Below the pieces are notes generated by a model. The model did no database searches and was not told the DNA's origin. It saw nothing but the letters and a program-made list of their open reading frames with translations. From NCBI RefSeq assembly GCF_009728995.1, contig NZ_VTZW01000003.1, positions 284,341 through 348,340 of the forward strand: a stretch of 64,000 nt of DNA, in the 5' to 3' direction. Positions 54,873-64,000 of this stretch are shown here, one piece after another. This DNA comes from Streptomonospora sp. PA3 (lineage in GTDB: Bacteria; Actinomycetota; Actinomycetes; Streptosporangiales; Streptosporangiaceae). The first letter of the stretch is position 1, and the number at the start of each line of letters is the position of its first letter. Position numbers and translations under genes: made by a program.

Positions 54873-55976
54873 ATGCCGCGGGAATTCGACGAGTCCCGGT
54901 TGGACGACCCCCGGGCCGGCGCCGAGGCCCTGCGCGGTGCCGCTTCGGCGGCGGCGCGCCTGCGTGCGGCCCGCACCGCCGCGGCCGAGGCGCCGCTGGA
55001 CGTGCTGGCCGAGGACGGGCGGCCGCGCTCCATCGTCGTGGTGGGTGCCGGTGCCGCGGGCTGGGCGGGGGACATCCTGGCGGCGGTGCTGGGCCCGGGC
55101 TGCCCCATTCCCGTCGTCACGGTGCGCGACTACCGGCTGCCGGGCTGGGTTGGCGGCCACGACCTCGTGGCGGCGGCCGCGTCCACAATCGGCCAGACTC
55201 CGGAGTGGGTGCGCGAGTGCGCCGCGGAGGCGGCGCGGCGCGGCTGCCGCTTCCTGGCGCTGGGCCCGCACGGCAACCCGCTCGCGCCGGTGGCCGAGCA
55301 GAACAGGTCGCCCGCGGTCACGCTTCCCCGGGTCGGGGACGTTTTCGAGACCCCGTGGGAGCCGGCGGCGGCGCTGCTGACGGCGGCGGAGCGCGTCGGC
55401 CTGGCCGCGCTCTCAGCGGGCGCCTACGAGGCCGCCGCGGCGCGCCTGGAGCAGGCCGCCGCCGACTACGGGCCCTCCGCCCAGAGCTGGGAGAACGAGG
55501 CGAAGACGCTGGTGCTGGGCCTGGCGGGCAGCGTCCCGCTGGTGTGCGGGGCCACTCCGGCGGCCGATGCCGCCGCCCGGTACTTCGCCGCCCGGTGCGC
55601 CGAGGTCGCCGGTTATCCTGCGGTCTGCGTCCGGGCGCCCGACCTGCTCGACGGCCAGATCGCCGTCGTCGACGGGCCGTTCGGACCTGCCGGCCCGCAG
55701 TCGATCTTCGACGACCCGGTCGAGGACGGCACCGTGTCGCTGCGGCTGATCCTGTTGCGCGACCCGGAGGACGAGGGGCCGCAGGCCGCGGCCGACCTGG
55801 CCGCGATCGCGGACACGGCCCGCGACAGGGGAGTGGGCCTCAGCGAGTTCTCCGCGCCCAATGCGGGGGCATTGGAACGTATGGCCGGTTTGATCGCTCT
55901 AATCGATTACGCCACTGTGTATGTAGCCATCGCCTATGGCGCGGACCCGCTAGCCCATACGCTGGTCGTGCGTTAG
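54873..55976 (+). CDS. SIS-domain protein (phosphoglucose/phosphomannose isomerase-like)
   Basis: The 367-residue protein has a C-terminal half resembling bifunctional phosphoglucose/phosphomannose isomerases (LVLGLAGSVPLVCGATPAAD ... YATVYVAIAYGADPLAHTLV). The N-terminal SIS domain is divergent (SIVVVGAGAAGWAGDILAAV). It follows manB and precedes sugar-related genes, an arrangement known from actinobacteria, where it is thought to supply mannose-6-phosphate. The catalytic His/Glu positions could not be verified by eye, so activity is uncertain. Confidence 0.82.
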   Translation: MPREFDESRLDDPRAGAEALRGAASAAARLRAARTAAAEAPLDVLAEDGRPRSIVVVGAGAAGWAGDILAAVLGPGCPIPVVTVRDYRLPGWVGGHDLVAAAASTIGQTPEWVRECAAEAARRGCRFLALGPHGNPLAPVAEQNRSPAVTLPRVGDVFETPWEPAAALLTAAERVGLAALSAGAYEAAAARLEQAAADYGPSAQSWENEAKTLVLGLAGSVPLVCGATPAADAAARYFAARCAEVAGYPAVCVRAPDLLDGQIAVVDGPFGPAGPQSIFDDPVEDGTVSLRLILLRDPEDEGPQAAADLAAIADTARDRGVGLSEFSAPNAGALERMAGLIALIDYATVYVAIAYGADPLAHTLVVR

Positions 55977-56007
55977 CGCCGGCCACGACCGCATCTGGAG
56001 GAGATCG

Positions 56008-57336
56008 ATGCCCGGTCCCGAGTCGCTGTCTGCGAACGACCCCGTTTCGTTCGGCGGCTACAGCGTGGTCGGACGCCTCGGGAAGGGCGGCCAGGGTGTG
56101 GTCTACCTCGGCCGGAACGAGGAGGGCGAGGAGTTCGCCATCAAGGTCCTCAACGACCAGTGGTCCCAGGACGACGACCTCCGCAGGCGGTTCGCCAAGG
56201 AGGTGCGCGCGGCGCAGAAGGTCGCCTCGTTCTGCACCGCCGCCATCCACGACGCCCAGCTCGACGAGGACCCTCCCTACGTCGTCTCCGAGTACGTGCC
56301 CGGCAAGTCCCTGCAGGAGTCTGTGGCGACCAAGGGGCCGCACAAGGGCGCCGCGCTGCAGCGGCTCGCGGTCTCGACGGCGACCGCCCTGGTGGCCATC
56401 CATCAGGCGGGCATCGTCCACCGCGACTTCAAGCCCGGAAACGTGCTGCTGGGCCCCGACGGCCCGCGCGTCATCGACTTCGGGATCGCGCGGGTGTCCG
56501 ACGGCACCGCCACCATGACCAACTCGATCGTGGGGACGCCCTCCTACATGGCTCCCGAGCAGATCGAGGGCCGCGGAATCACCGACAAGGTCGACATCTT
56601 CGCGTGGGGCTGCGTCATCGCCTTCGCCTCCACGGGCAACGCCCCCTTCGGCACCGACAGCGTCCCCGCCGTCGTGCACCGGGTGGTCAGCGCACCGCCC
56701 GACCTGACCGGGCTGCCGGAGTCGCTGCTGGGCATCGTGCAGGCGTGCCTGGACAAGGACCCCGCCCGCAGACCCACGGCTCAGGAGCTGCTGATGCGGC
56801 TGCTCGGCCACGAGAGCGCGGTCTCCACCGACGACGCCCTCAAGGAGGGCGAGCGCATCGCCGAGGCCGGGCCGCTCAGCGGGCCGCAGACGCCCATGCC
56901 CGGTCCCGGCACCCCGCCGCCGGCGCAGGGCGGCCCGGCCACGCCCGCCCCCACACCCAGCGGACCGCAGACCCCCTACCCCGCCGGCTACGGCGGCCAG
57001 GGCGCTCCCATGGCACCGCCGCCGGGCGCCCCCCATCCCACAGGGCCCCAGCAGGGCGGCTTCCCGCCGCACCAGCCGGGACCGATGCCCGGGCCCAACC
57101 CGAACATGACCGGGGTGCCCGGGCGACCCGCCGCCCCTCCGCCGGCCGCCGGCCCCAATACCATGTACGGCAGCCGCGGCATGCCCACTCAGCCGCCGCC
57201 GGGGATGCAGCAGCGCCAGGCACCCCAGCAGCAGGTCGAGGACCCCATCCTGTCGCAGGGGTGGGTGGTTCCGGCCGTGCTGATCGCGATCATCATCCTG
57301 CTGCTGGTGCTCGTGCTGGTCGCGCTGAGCGGCTGA
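56008..57336 (+). CDS. Ser/Thr protein kinase with proline-rich linker and C-terminal membrane anchor
   Basis: The 442-residue kinase has LGKGGQGVVYLG (24-35), catalytic K46 (FAIKV), HRDFKPGN (138-145), DFG (157-159) and VGTPSYMAPEQ. Residues about 280-415 are rich in proline and glycine. A final helix (VVPAVLIAIIILLLVLVLVA) ends at the C-terminus, so there is no extracellular sensor. GGAGGAG precedes ATG. It starts 31 bases after the SIS gene and may be in the same transcript. A second, different kinase is at 26642. Confidence 0.93.
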   Translation: MPGPESLSANDPVSFGGYSVVGRLGKGGQGVVYLGRNEEGEEFAIKVLNDQWSQDDDLRRRFAKEVRAAQKVASFCTAAIHDAQLDEDPPYVVSEYVPGKSLQESVATKGPHKGAALQRLAVSTATALVAIHQAGIVHRDFKPGNVLLGPDGPRVIDFGIARVSDGTATMTNSIVGTPSYMAPEQIEGRGITDKVDIFAWGCVIAFASTGNAPFGTDSVPAVVHRVVSAPPDLTGLPESLLGIVQACLDKDPARRPTAQELLMRLLGHESAVSTDDALKEGERIAEAGPLSGPQTPMPGPGTPPPAQGGPATPAPTPSGPQTPYPAGYGGQGAPMAPPPGAPHPTGPQQGGFPPHQPGPMPGPNPNMTGVPGRPAAPPPAAGPNTMYGSRGMPTQPPPGMQQRQAPQQQVEDPILSQGWVVPAVLIAIIILLLVLVLVALSG

Positions 57337-57367
57337 CGGCGGTCCGTCCCGGCGGTGCGCGGCCGCC

Positions 57368-58774
57368 TCAGTAGCGGGCGGCGCGGGTCAGCTGGCTTAT
57401 GGAGCGGGACAGGACGTCGTCGACGAAGGCCTCGACCTCGGGCCAGCGGTCGTCGGCGCCGTCGGTGGGGAGCAGCGTCACGCAGTCGGCGCAGCCGGGG
57501 TCGAGCACGTCGACGGCGCCCTCATCGGTGGTCATCCAGCCGTCGGCGGTCACCGCGAGCACGCCGGTCGCGGTGGAGCCCACCTCCTGGACGAACACGA
57601 GCAGCCGCAGTACGCCGTCGGCCAGGTCGACGTCGAGCGAGGCGTGCCACTCGTTGGCTCCCGGAGTGAACAGCGCGCGCCGGGCGGCCTGCCCGCTGCG
57701 CTCGGCGGTGGAGGGGGCGACGGCCGTCCGCGTCGTGGTGGCCGTCGCGGAGTCGCCCGGAGCGCCCTCGGGGGGCGATCCGGCCGCGCCGACCCCCGCC
57801 GGATCGCCGGGGCTCGTGAACGCCGGGCCGGCCGTCGAGCTGCTGACGACCGTCCGGCAGGCGGGGTCGAGCTCGCGCAGCACCAGGCGCATCGGGGCAC
57901 TGCGCACCCGCAGGTGCTCCAGCACCCTGCGGTGCACCGCCGAGGCGAGGCGGCCGCTCTCGCTGCGTCCGATGGCCCGGACGTGGGCCAGGCGGCTCAG
58001 CTCGGAGCGCAGGGCGGCGGTCTCCAGGTCGGCCAGCAGCAGCACCAGCCGCGTCAGCCGGTCGTGCCCGGACCGCGGGGAGGGCACGGCCGCGCCCGGC
58101 TCGGCGGTGGGCAGCGGTGCCGCCAGGGGAGGCGGGGACCGGCGGTCGATCGCGGGCGGCGGGAAGTCCGAGCGCATCAGCGCCAGCGACGCCAGCCACC
58201 ACGGCAGCGGGCGCAGGGACGCGGGCGGGGCGGCGCGGCCCGGCGCCGGCCCCGGAGGCCGCGTGTCCGCTGCGGACGGATCCTGCTCGGCCGCGGGACG
58301 CGGTCCGGGTACGGGCTCCGACCCCGAGTCCAGCGCGTCCGCGCACGTCAGGAACAGGTGCGCCGCGCGGATCACCGGGTGGGTCTCGACGGCGGCGGCC
58401 TCGGCCAGCAGCGCGCCCGCCCCGGCCGGGGCGGGCAGCGTCGGGGCGAAGTCGGGGACGCTGCGTGCCAGCGCGTCGAAGTAGTCAGGGCTCAGCCGCA
58501 CGCCGGAGCGGCAGTCCTCGGCCATGGCCAGGAAGGCGTCCTCTTGGGCGGCGATCCCGTCGGCGGGCGGTTCGTCCTGGCCCGCCAGCAGCCGCAGCGC
58601 CTCGACGCGCTTGCGGGCGCTGCGGCGGTTGACGGCCGGGTCCTCGGCCCGGTCGCCGTAGCGCCGCCGCTCCGTCCACACCTCGCGCAGCCGGTCGAGG
58701 TTCCACAGCCGCCGGCGTACGGCGTCGGAGAAGCTCTCGGGAGCAAGGGCGCGACCGCGTCGTCGGGTGTCCAC
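57368..58774 (-). CDS. hypothetical protein, unknown family
   Basis: From GTG 58774 (VDTRRRGRALAPESFSDAVR) the product is 468 residues. The N-terminal 100 residues are helical and well mixed (RRLWNLDRLREVWTERRRYG, DAFLAMAEDCRSGVRLSPDY). A proline/alanine-rich linker (about 150-210) leads to a C-terminal half with beta-like segments (WHASLDVDLADGVLRLLVFV, ATGVLAVTADGWMTTDEGAV). There are no membrane helices or signal peptide. I do not recognise it. The ribosome site is weak. It is convergent with the kinase and may be functionally linked only by position. Confidence 0.7.
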   Translation of the reverse strand: MDTRRRGRALAPESFSDAVRRRLWNLDRLREVWTERRRYGDRAEDPAVNRRSARKRVEALRLLAGQDEPPADGIAAQEDAFLAMAEDCRSGVRLSPDYFDALARSVPDFAPTLPAPAGAGALLAEAAAVETHPVIRAAHLFLTCADALDSGSEPVPGPRPAAEQDPSAADTRPPGPAPGRAAPPASLRPLPWWLASLALMRSDFPPPAIDRRSPPPLAAPLPTAEPGAAVPSPRSGHDRLTRLVLLLADLETAALRSELSRLAHVRAIGRSESGRLASAVHRRVLEHLRVRSAPMRLVLRELDPACRTVVSSSTAGPAFTSPGDPAGVGAAGSPPEGAPGDSATATTTRTAVAPSTAERSGQAARRALFTPGANEWHASLDVDLADGVLRLLVFVQEVGSTATGVLAVTADGWMTTDEGAVDVLDPGCADCVTLLPTDGADDRWPEVEAFVDDVLSRSISQLTRAARY

Positions 58775-59236
58775 GCTGTCACCGTAGCCAGCCGCGCGGC
58801 GGATAAAACCCGGCTTGTGATGATCCTCGGGAGAAAGCGCGCAAAGCAGGCGGCCGACGGAGGCGCGGCGCGGTGACCGGCGGGCGGGCGCCCGCGCCGG
58901 CCCGCCTTGGTGCGCAGGGCGGGCCCGGAGCCGCGCGCGGGCGCGGAGCGCGGACGCCGTTCCTATGAGCGCTGAACGCCCGGGGTCGCCTGCGGGACTG
59001 ATCGCTGAACACACCGCGAACGCGCCGCGGGGCAGGCCCGAGGCGCCGATAACATGCCAGGGCACCGCCCCGGCCCTCCGCCGCCGCGGCAGCGGGAACG
59101 CGATCCGGGCAACCGGCGGCGCGCGCGGCGCGTCCTGGATGCACCACGCACGCGCGCCCGGCGGTGCCCCACGCCGCCGCCGGCGCTGCCGGACGCGCCT
59201 GCCCCGGCACGGACAGTGAATGAGGTAGCCGTACAC
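58775..59236. other. divergent intergenic region, no gene supported
   Basis: About 460 bases between the unknown gene and the acyltransferase. Several frames are open on both strands, but none has a start site or product I recognise. No repeat or dyad stands out. Confidence 0.5.
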
Positions 59237-61339
59237 GTGCACCCGTCGTCATCGCGCGCTTCCGCCGCCGCATCGCCGCCCCACCCGCCGGGCACCGCCG
59301 AGCGCCGCACCGGCGGCGGCCCGGGGCCGGGGTCCGGGTCGGGGTTCCGCCCCGAGATCCAGGGGCTGCGCGCCGTCGCCGTTCTCCTCGTGGCCGTCTA
59401 CCACATCTGGCTGGGCCGCGTCTCCGGCGGTGTCGACGTGTTCCTGCTGCTCACGGGCTTTCTCATCACCGCTTCGCTGGTGCGTGCGGTGGAGCGGCGC
59501 GGCCGGATCGGCTTCGCCGCGTTCTGGACGCGGCTGGTCAAGCGGCTCTTCCCCGCAGCGGCCGCGGCGCTGGCCGGCATCCTGGTGGCGACCTGGCTGT
59601 TCCTGCCGGAAACCCAGTGGCGCGACGCGATCTCCGGTGTCGTGGCCTCGGCGCTGTACTTCGAGAACTGGCACCTGGCGCTCAACTCGGTCGACTACCT
59701 CGCGCAGAACAGCGGGGCGGGCCCGGTGCAGCACTTCTGGTCGCTGTCGGTCCAGGGCCAGCTCTACCTGCTGTGGCCGGTGCTCATCGCCGCCGCGGCC
59801 GCCCTGGGCCGGGCCGCGGGACTGCCGCTGCGGGGCGCGGCCGCGGCGGCCCTGGCGCTGGTCTTCGCCGCCTCGCTGGCCTACTCCGTGGCCATCACCC
59901 GCGCCGACCAGCCCTGGGCCTACTTCGACACCGGCGCCCGCCTGTGGGAGCTGGCGCTGGGCGGGCTGCTCGCGCTGGCTCTGCCCTACCTGCGCCTGCA
60001 CCGCGCGCTGCGGATCCTCCTCGGCTGGGCCGGGCTGGCGGCGCTGGTGTCCTGCGGCCTGCTGCTCCAGGTCTCCACGCTCTTCCCGGGCTACGTGGCT
60101 CTGTGGCCCACCCTCGCCGGAGCCGCGGTGATCGCCGCGGGCACCACCGGCTCCCCGCTGGCCGCCGACCGGCTGCTCAACCTGCGGCCCCTGCACTACG
60201 TCGGCGACCACGCCTACGCGCTCTACCTCTGGCACTGGCCGGTGCTGGTCTGCTATCTGTCCGTCACCGACCGCACCCAGCCCAGCCTGACCGGCGGCTG
60301 CCTCATCCTGGCCCTGTCCATGGCCCTGGCGGTGGCGACGCGGTGGGTCGCCGAGACCGGCGTCGAGGCGTTCACCCGCGCCCGCCCGAGCAACCTGTGG
60401 TCGCTGTCGGTGGGTGCGGCCTTCATCGTCCCGGTGCTGGCCGCCGCGGGCGTGTGGTCGGGCTACCTGGCCGAGCAGCAGCGCCAGCAGGAGCTGGCCG
60501 CCGCCCAGGCGACCGACTACCCCGGTGCCGCGGCGCTGGGCGCCCCCTCCGCCGAGCCGGTGGAGAACAGCGCGCCCATCAACCCCGACCCCGCCAACGC
60601 CGCCGCGGACGTCCCGGTGACCTACGCCGACGGCTGCAACCAGGAGATCCGCGGCTCGGAGGTGCTGACCTGCACGTACGGCCCCCGGGAGTACGAGCGC
60701 ACCGTCGCGCTGATCGGGGGCTCGCACGCGGCCCACTGGTTCCCGGCCCTGCAGGAGATCGCCGCCGAGAAGCGCTGGCGCCTGGTCAACATCATCAAGG
60801 GGTCGTGCCTGTTCACCGGTGTCGAGCAGTACCGCGCCGGGCAGGTCTACCACTCGTGCATGGAGTGGAACGCCGGCGTCATGGCCGAGCTGGCCGAGCT
60901 GCGCCCCGACGCGGTGTTCACGACGGCCACCAGCACCAACGTCGACCCGGGCGCCGGCCCTGTCGGCGAGAAGGTCGTGGAGGGCTACGTCGAGCGCTGG
61001 CGCGAGCTCGACGCGATGGGCATCACCGTCATCGCCGTCCGCGACACCCCGCGGCTGGAGTTCAGCGCCCCCGACTGCCTGGCGGAGGCCCGCCCCGCGG
61101 ACTGCGTCGGCCGCCGCTCGCCCTCCATGGACCGGGTGTCGCCGCTGAAGAGACTTCAGGGCGTGCCCGGCAACGTCGCGCTCCTGGACCTCACCGACCA
61201 GCTGTGCCAGGGCCGGAAGTGCCCGACCGTGATCGGCAACATCCTCGTCTACTGGGACCGCGGCCACATCACCGCCACATACATGCGCACCCTGGCCCCG
61301 GTCCTGCGCGACCGCATCGAGGCCGCCACCGACCTCTGA
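59237..61339 (+). CDS. membrane acyltransferase with C-terminal SGNH domain (OafA/YrhL-like)
   Basis: I place the start at GTG 59237 (GAGGT upstream; GTG 59216 is an alternative), 700 residues. After a disordered lead comes the acyltransferase-3 membrane domain (FRPEIQGLRAVAVLLVAVYH, with the catalytic YH pair, and DVFLLLTGFLIT) with about 10 helices. The periplasmic SGNH domain has the nucleophile serine in VALIGGSHAAHWFP and the D-x2-H pair in YWDRGHITATYM. It acetylates an envelope polymer, moving acetyl from cytoplasmic acetyl-CoA. Confidence 0.92.
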   Translation: MHPSSSRASAAASPPHPPGTAERRTGGGPGPGSGSGFRPEIQGLRAVAVLLVAVYHIWLGRVSGGVDVFLLLTGFLITASLVRAVERRGRIGFAAFWTRLVKRLFPAAAAALAGILVATWLFLPETQWRDAISGVVASALYFENWHLALNSVDYLAQNSGAGPVQHFWSLSVQGQLYLLWPVLIAAAAALGRAAGLPLRGAAAAALALVFAASLAYSVAITRADQPWAYFDTGARLWELALGGLLALALPYLRLHRALRILLGWAGLAALVSCGLLLQVSTLFPGYVALWPTLAGAAVIAAGTTGSPLAADRLLNLRPLHYVGDHAYALYLWHWPVLVCYLSVTDRTQPSLTGGCLILALSMALAVATRWVAETGVEAFTRARPSNLWSLSVGAAFIVPVLAAAGVWSGYLAEQQRQQELAAAQATDYPGAAALGAPSAEPVENSAPINPDPANAAADVPVTYADGCNQEIRGSEVLTCTYGPREYERTVALIGGSHAAHWFPALQEIAAEKRWRLVNIIKGSCLFTGVEQYRAGQVYHSCMEWNAGVMAELAELRPDAVFTTATSTNVDPGAGPVGEKVVEGYVERWRELDAMGITVIAVRDTPRLEFSAPDCLAEARPADCVGRRSPSMDRVSPLKRLQGVPGNVALLDLTDQLCQGRKCPTVIGNILVYWDRGHITATYMRTLAPVLRDRIEAATDL

Positions 61340-61403
61340 ACAGGAAAGTTCCTGCACGGGCGAATTGCGCAGAGGTCGATGACTGCGGCGATTCGGCCGG
61401 GGT

Positions 61404-61940
61404 TCAGCGCTGGGCGTCCCGTTCTCTGCGTTGGAGGAGGCGCAGGGCCTTCTGCTTCTCGAAGTCCATGGCGCGGGCCGGGGCGGGGGCGAGGCGGCCT
61501 ACGCGTTCGCCGAAGGAGCGGACCCGGGCGAGGACCGCGGGCTCGGCCAGGACGCGGAGGGCGAAGGCCAGGGCCGCCGGCGGGATGCCGTAGGCGCGTT
61601 CGAGTTCCAGGCCGGCGGAGACCGCGCTGAGGTCGTTCTCGCTGAACCGGCGGTGGCGGTGGCCGCGGCCGGTGGGCTGCTCCTTGGTCGGCGGGACCAG
61701 TCCCAGCGCCTCGCGGTAGCGCAGCATCCGCGCGGTCGTGCCCAGGCGCTCCGCTGCGGCCGAGATCGGCAGTGCGGGCGGCGCCTCGCCGCCCGCGCCG
61801 GGGCGCGGCGCCGACGCGTGCCGGGGGGCCGCGGAGTGCCCGACGTGAGCGGAGTCACTCACCTCGGCGGCGGGGTGGCGGCCGGTCGGGTCCGAGGGCG
61901 CGGAACCGGAGGTTGTCGCGCGGTTGTCTGGGTGCGCCAT
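61404..61940 (-). CDS. MerR-family transcriptional regulator
   Basis: The 178-residue protein has a disordered N-terminus of about 55 residues, then the MerR helix-turn-helix (PISAAAERLGTTARMLRYRE-ALGLVPPTKE) and the helical dimerisation part. It is divergent from ahcY with a perfect inverted repeat between them. No metal-binding cysteines are visible. A role in controlling ahcY or itself is inferred from that layout. Confidence 0.88.
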   Translation of the reverse strand: MAHPDNRATTSGSAPSDPTGRHPAAEVSDSAHVGHSAAPRHASAPRPGAGGEAPPALPISAAAERLGTTARMLRYREALGLVPPTKEQPTGRGHRHRRFSENDLSAVSAGLELERAYGIPPAALAFALRVLAEPAVLARVRSFGERVGRLAPAPARAMDFEKQKALRLLQRRERDAQR

Positions 61941-61980
61941 GGGTAGTCACTGTAGCCCTTTCCCGGCCTTTCGGGCGAGT

Positions 61981-62006
61981 GAATCTGACACTGCGGCGTC
62001 AGATTC
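61981..62006. promoter_or_regulatory. perfect inverted repeat between merR and ahcY
   Basis: GAATCTGAC (61981-61989) and GTCAGATTC (61998-62006) are exact reverse complements across eight bases, midway between the divergent starts. MerR-family operators are dyads of this kind within promoters, so this is the best candidate site for the adjacent regulator. Confidence 0.6.
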
Positions 62007-62081
62007 GGCTTCGTGGTCGTGCTTCGGGCGGCCGCCCCGTTCTAGACTCGGTGCGCATCCACCCAGGAGGAGTAAAGACGC

Positions 62082-63518
<1,437 letters not shown>

Positions 63519-63556
63519 GCGGTACCCGATCACGCGGAATCTGGGAAACTCCCCGG

Positions 63557-64000
63557 ATGGCACTCCCAGACAGTGATGTCGCGGACCTCGGCCTGGCCCA
63601 GGCCGGGGTCCGCCGCGTCGAATGGGCCGAACGCGCGATGCCGGTGCTGCGCAAGGTGCACGACCGCTTCGCCGCGGAACGGCCGCTGGCGGGCATGCGC
63701 GTCGCCGCCTGCATGCACGTCACGGCCGAGACGGCCAACCTGCTGCGGGCGCTGAGCGGCGGCGGCGCCGAGATCGCGCTCGCGGCCTCCAACCCGCTGT
63801 CCACCCAGGACGACACCGCGGCCGCCCTGGTCGCCGAGTACGGGATCTCGGTCTACGCGCGGGCCGGCATGGACCCCGCCTCCTACGACCGGAACCTCGC
63901 CACCGTCCTGGAGCGCCGCCCCCACCTGGTGCTGGACGACGGGTGCGATCTGATCAACCTCGCCCACATGGAGCGGCCGGAACTGCTCGGCCATGCCGTC
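63557..64000 (+). CDS. second adenosylhomocysteinase-like protein (truncated by window end)
   Basis: From ATG 63557 the visible 148 codons read as an AhcY N-terminal domain: DLGLAQAGVRRVEWAERAMP, LAGMRVAACMHVTAETANLL, ASNPLSTQDDTAAALVAEYG and LVLDDGCDLINLAHMERPEL. Compared with the upstream ahcY it lacks the insertion after the TQDD region, resembling the shorter archaeal/Thermotoga-type enzymes. Two different AhcY genes in tandem is unusual. It may act on a related adenosyl compound such as 5'-deoxyadenosine-derived substrates; the rest lies outside the window. Confidence 0.85.
   Translation, partial: MALPDSDVADLGLAQAGVRRVEWAERAMPVLRKVHDRFAAERPLAGMRVAACMHVTAETANLLRALSGGGAEIALAASNPLSTQDDTAAALVAEYGISVYARAGMDPASYDRNLATVLERRPHLVLDDGCDLINLAHMERPELLGHAV

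Noticed and set aside
61950-62081. SAH riboswitch before ahcY
   Set aside because: The only clear structure is the 9-base perfect dyad; none of the conserved SAH-aptamer segments could be recognised.

Overview
The window reads as chromosomal DNA of a high-G+C actinomycete, most likely Nocardiopsaceae or a near relative. The basis is strong G/C bias at third codon positions, many GTG starts, WhiB, coenzyme F420 genes fbiA/fbiB, a fused 2-oxoglutarate enzyme (Kgd) followed by a DUF6104 gene, a DUF397/DUF5753 pair, an actinobacterial Asp23-AmaP cluster, and a GGGAGCGCTCCC palindrome like the CelR/CebR cellulose operator ahead of a chitin/cellulose monooxygenase. The family-level placement is inference.

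Layout. 0-3 kb: lipid kinase, a small membrane protein, and an alternative sigma factor with its RsbW-like regulator. 3.3-4.2 kb: GntR regulator divergent from two coupled small unknown genes. 4.2-8 kb: YqeY-like protein, acetyltransferase and an amino-acid-type ABC transporter operon. 8.4-12.1 kb: malic enzyme, DUF397/XRE pair, quinone-oxidoreductase-like enzyme. 12.1-14.7 kb: repeats, then a PadR/DUF4097 operon. 14.9-18.8 kb: DUF6104 and kgd. 18.8-20 kb: a long repeat-filled spacer. 20-30 kb: SDR with a lost catalytic tyrosine, BlaI-type regulator, aminotransferase, methyltransferase, paired M16 peptidases, Ser/Thr kinase, MFS transporter, a decayed ATPase and an odd tRNA. 30-35 kb: peroxiredoxin, CDP-alcohol transferase, DUF3618, D-threonine-aldolase-like enzyme, purU. 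35.4-38.5 kb: seven-gene Asp23/AmaP cluster. 38.5-41.3 kb: HAD phosphatase, iron-regulated FhuF-like reductase, LPMO. 41.4-64 kb: a block I recall as conserved in actinobacteria, fbiB-fbiA, a Q/G/Y-rich membrane protein, whiB, giant GT2 transferase, DUF5719, zincin-like protein, DUF3499, manB, Trm112-like, SIS protein, kinase, OafA-like acyltransferase, MerR, ahcY and the start of a second ahcY-like gene.

How genes work together. The 46.9-56 kb genes plausibly supply activated mannose/sugar phosphates and build an envelope glycopolymer. The fbiBA pair completes F420 (lactyl-phospho transfer, then glutamylation). AhcY clears S-adenosylhomocysteine. The ABC genes form one operon. The Asp23 genes probably form a membrane-anchored envelope-stress complex. 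Iron control (IdeR/DmdR-like box) and cellulose control (CelR-like box) are each visible at one gene.

The least explained material is a family of composite intergenic repeats at about 12.2, 19.3-19.7, 40.3-40.5 and 44.0 kb. They share outer 15-base inverted ends, a 55-base tandem unit and, in two copies, an inner 93-94-base module bounded by perfect 17-base inverted repeats. A second hairpin family is present at 19.9 and 35.1 kb.
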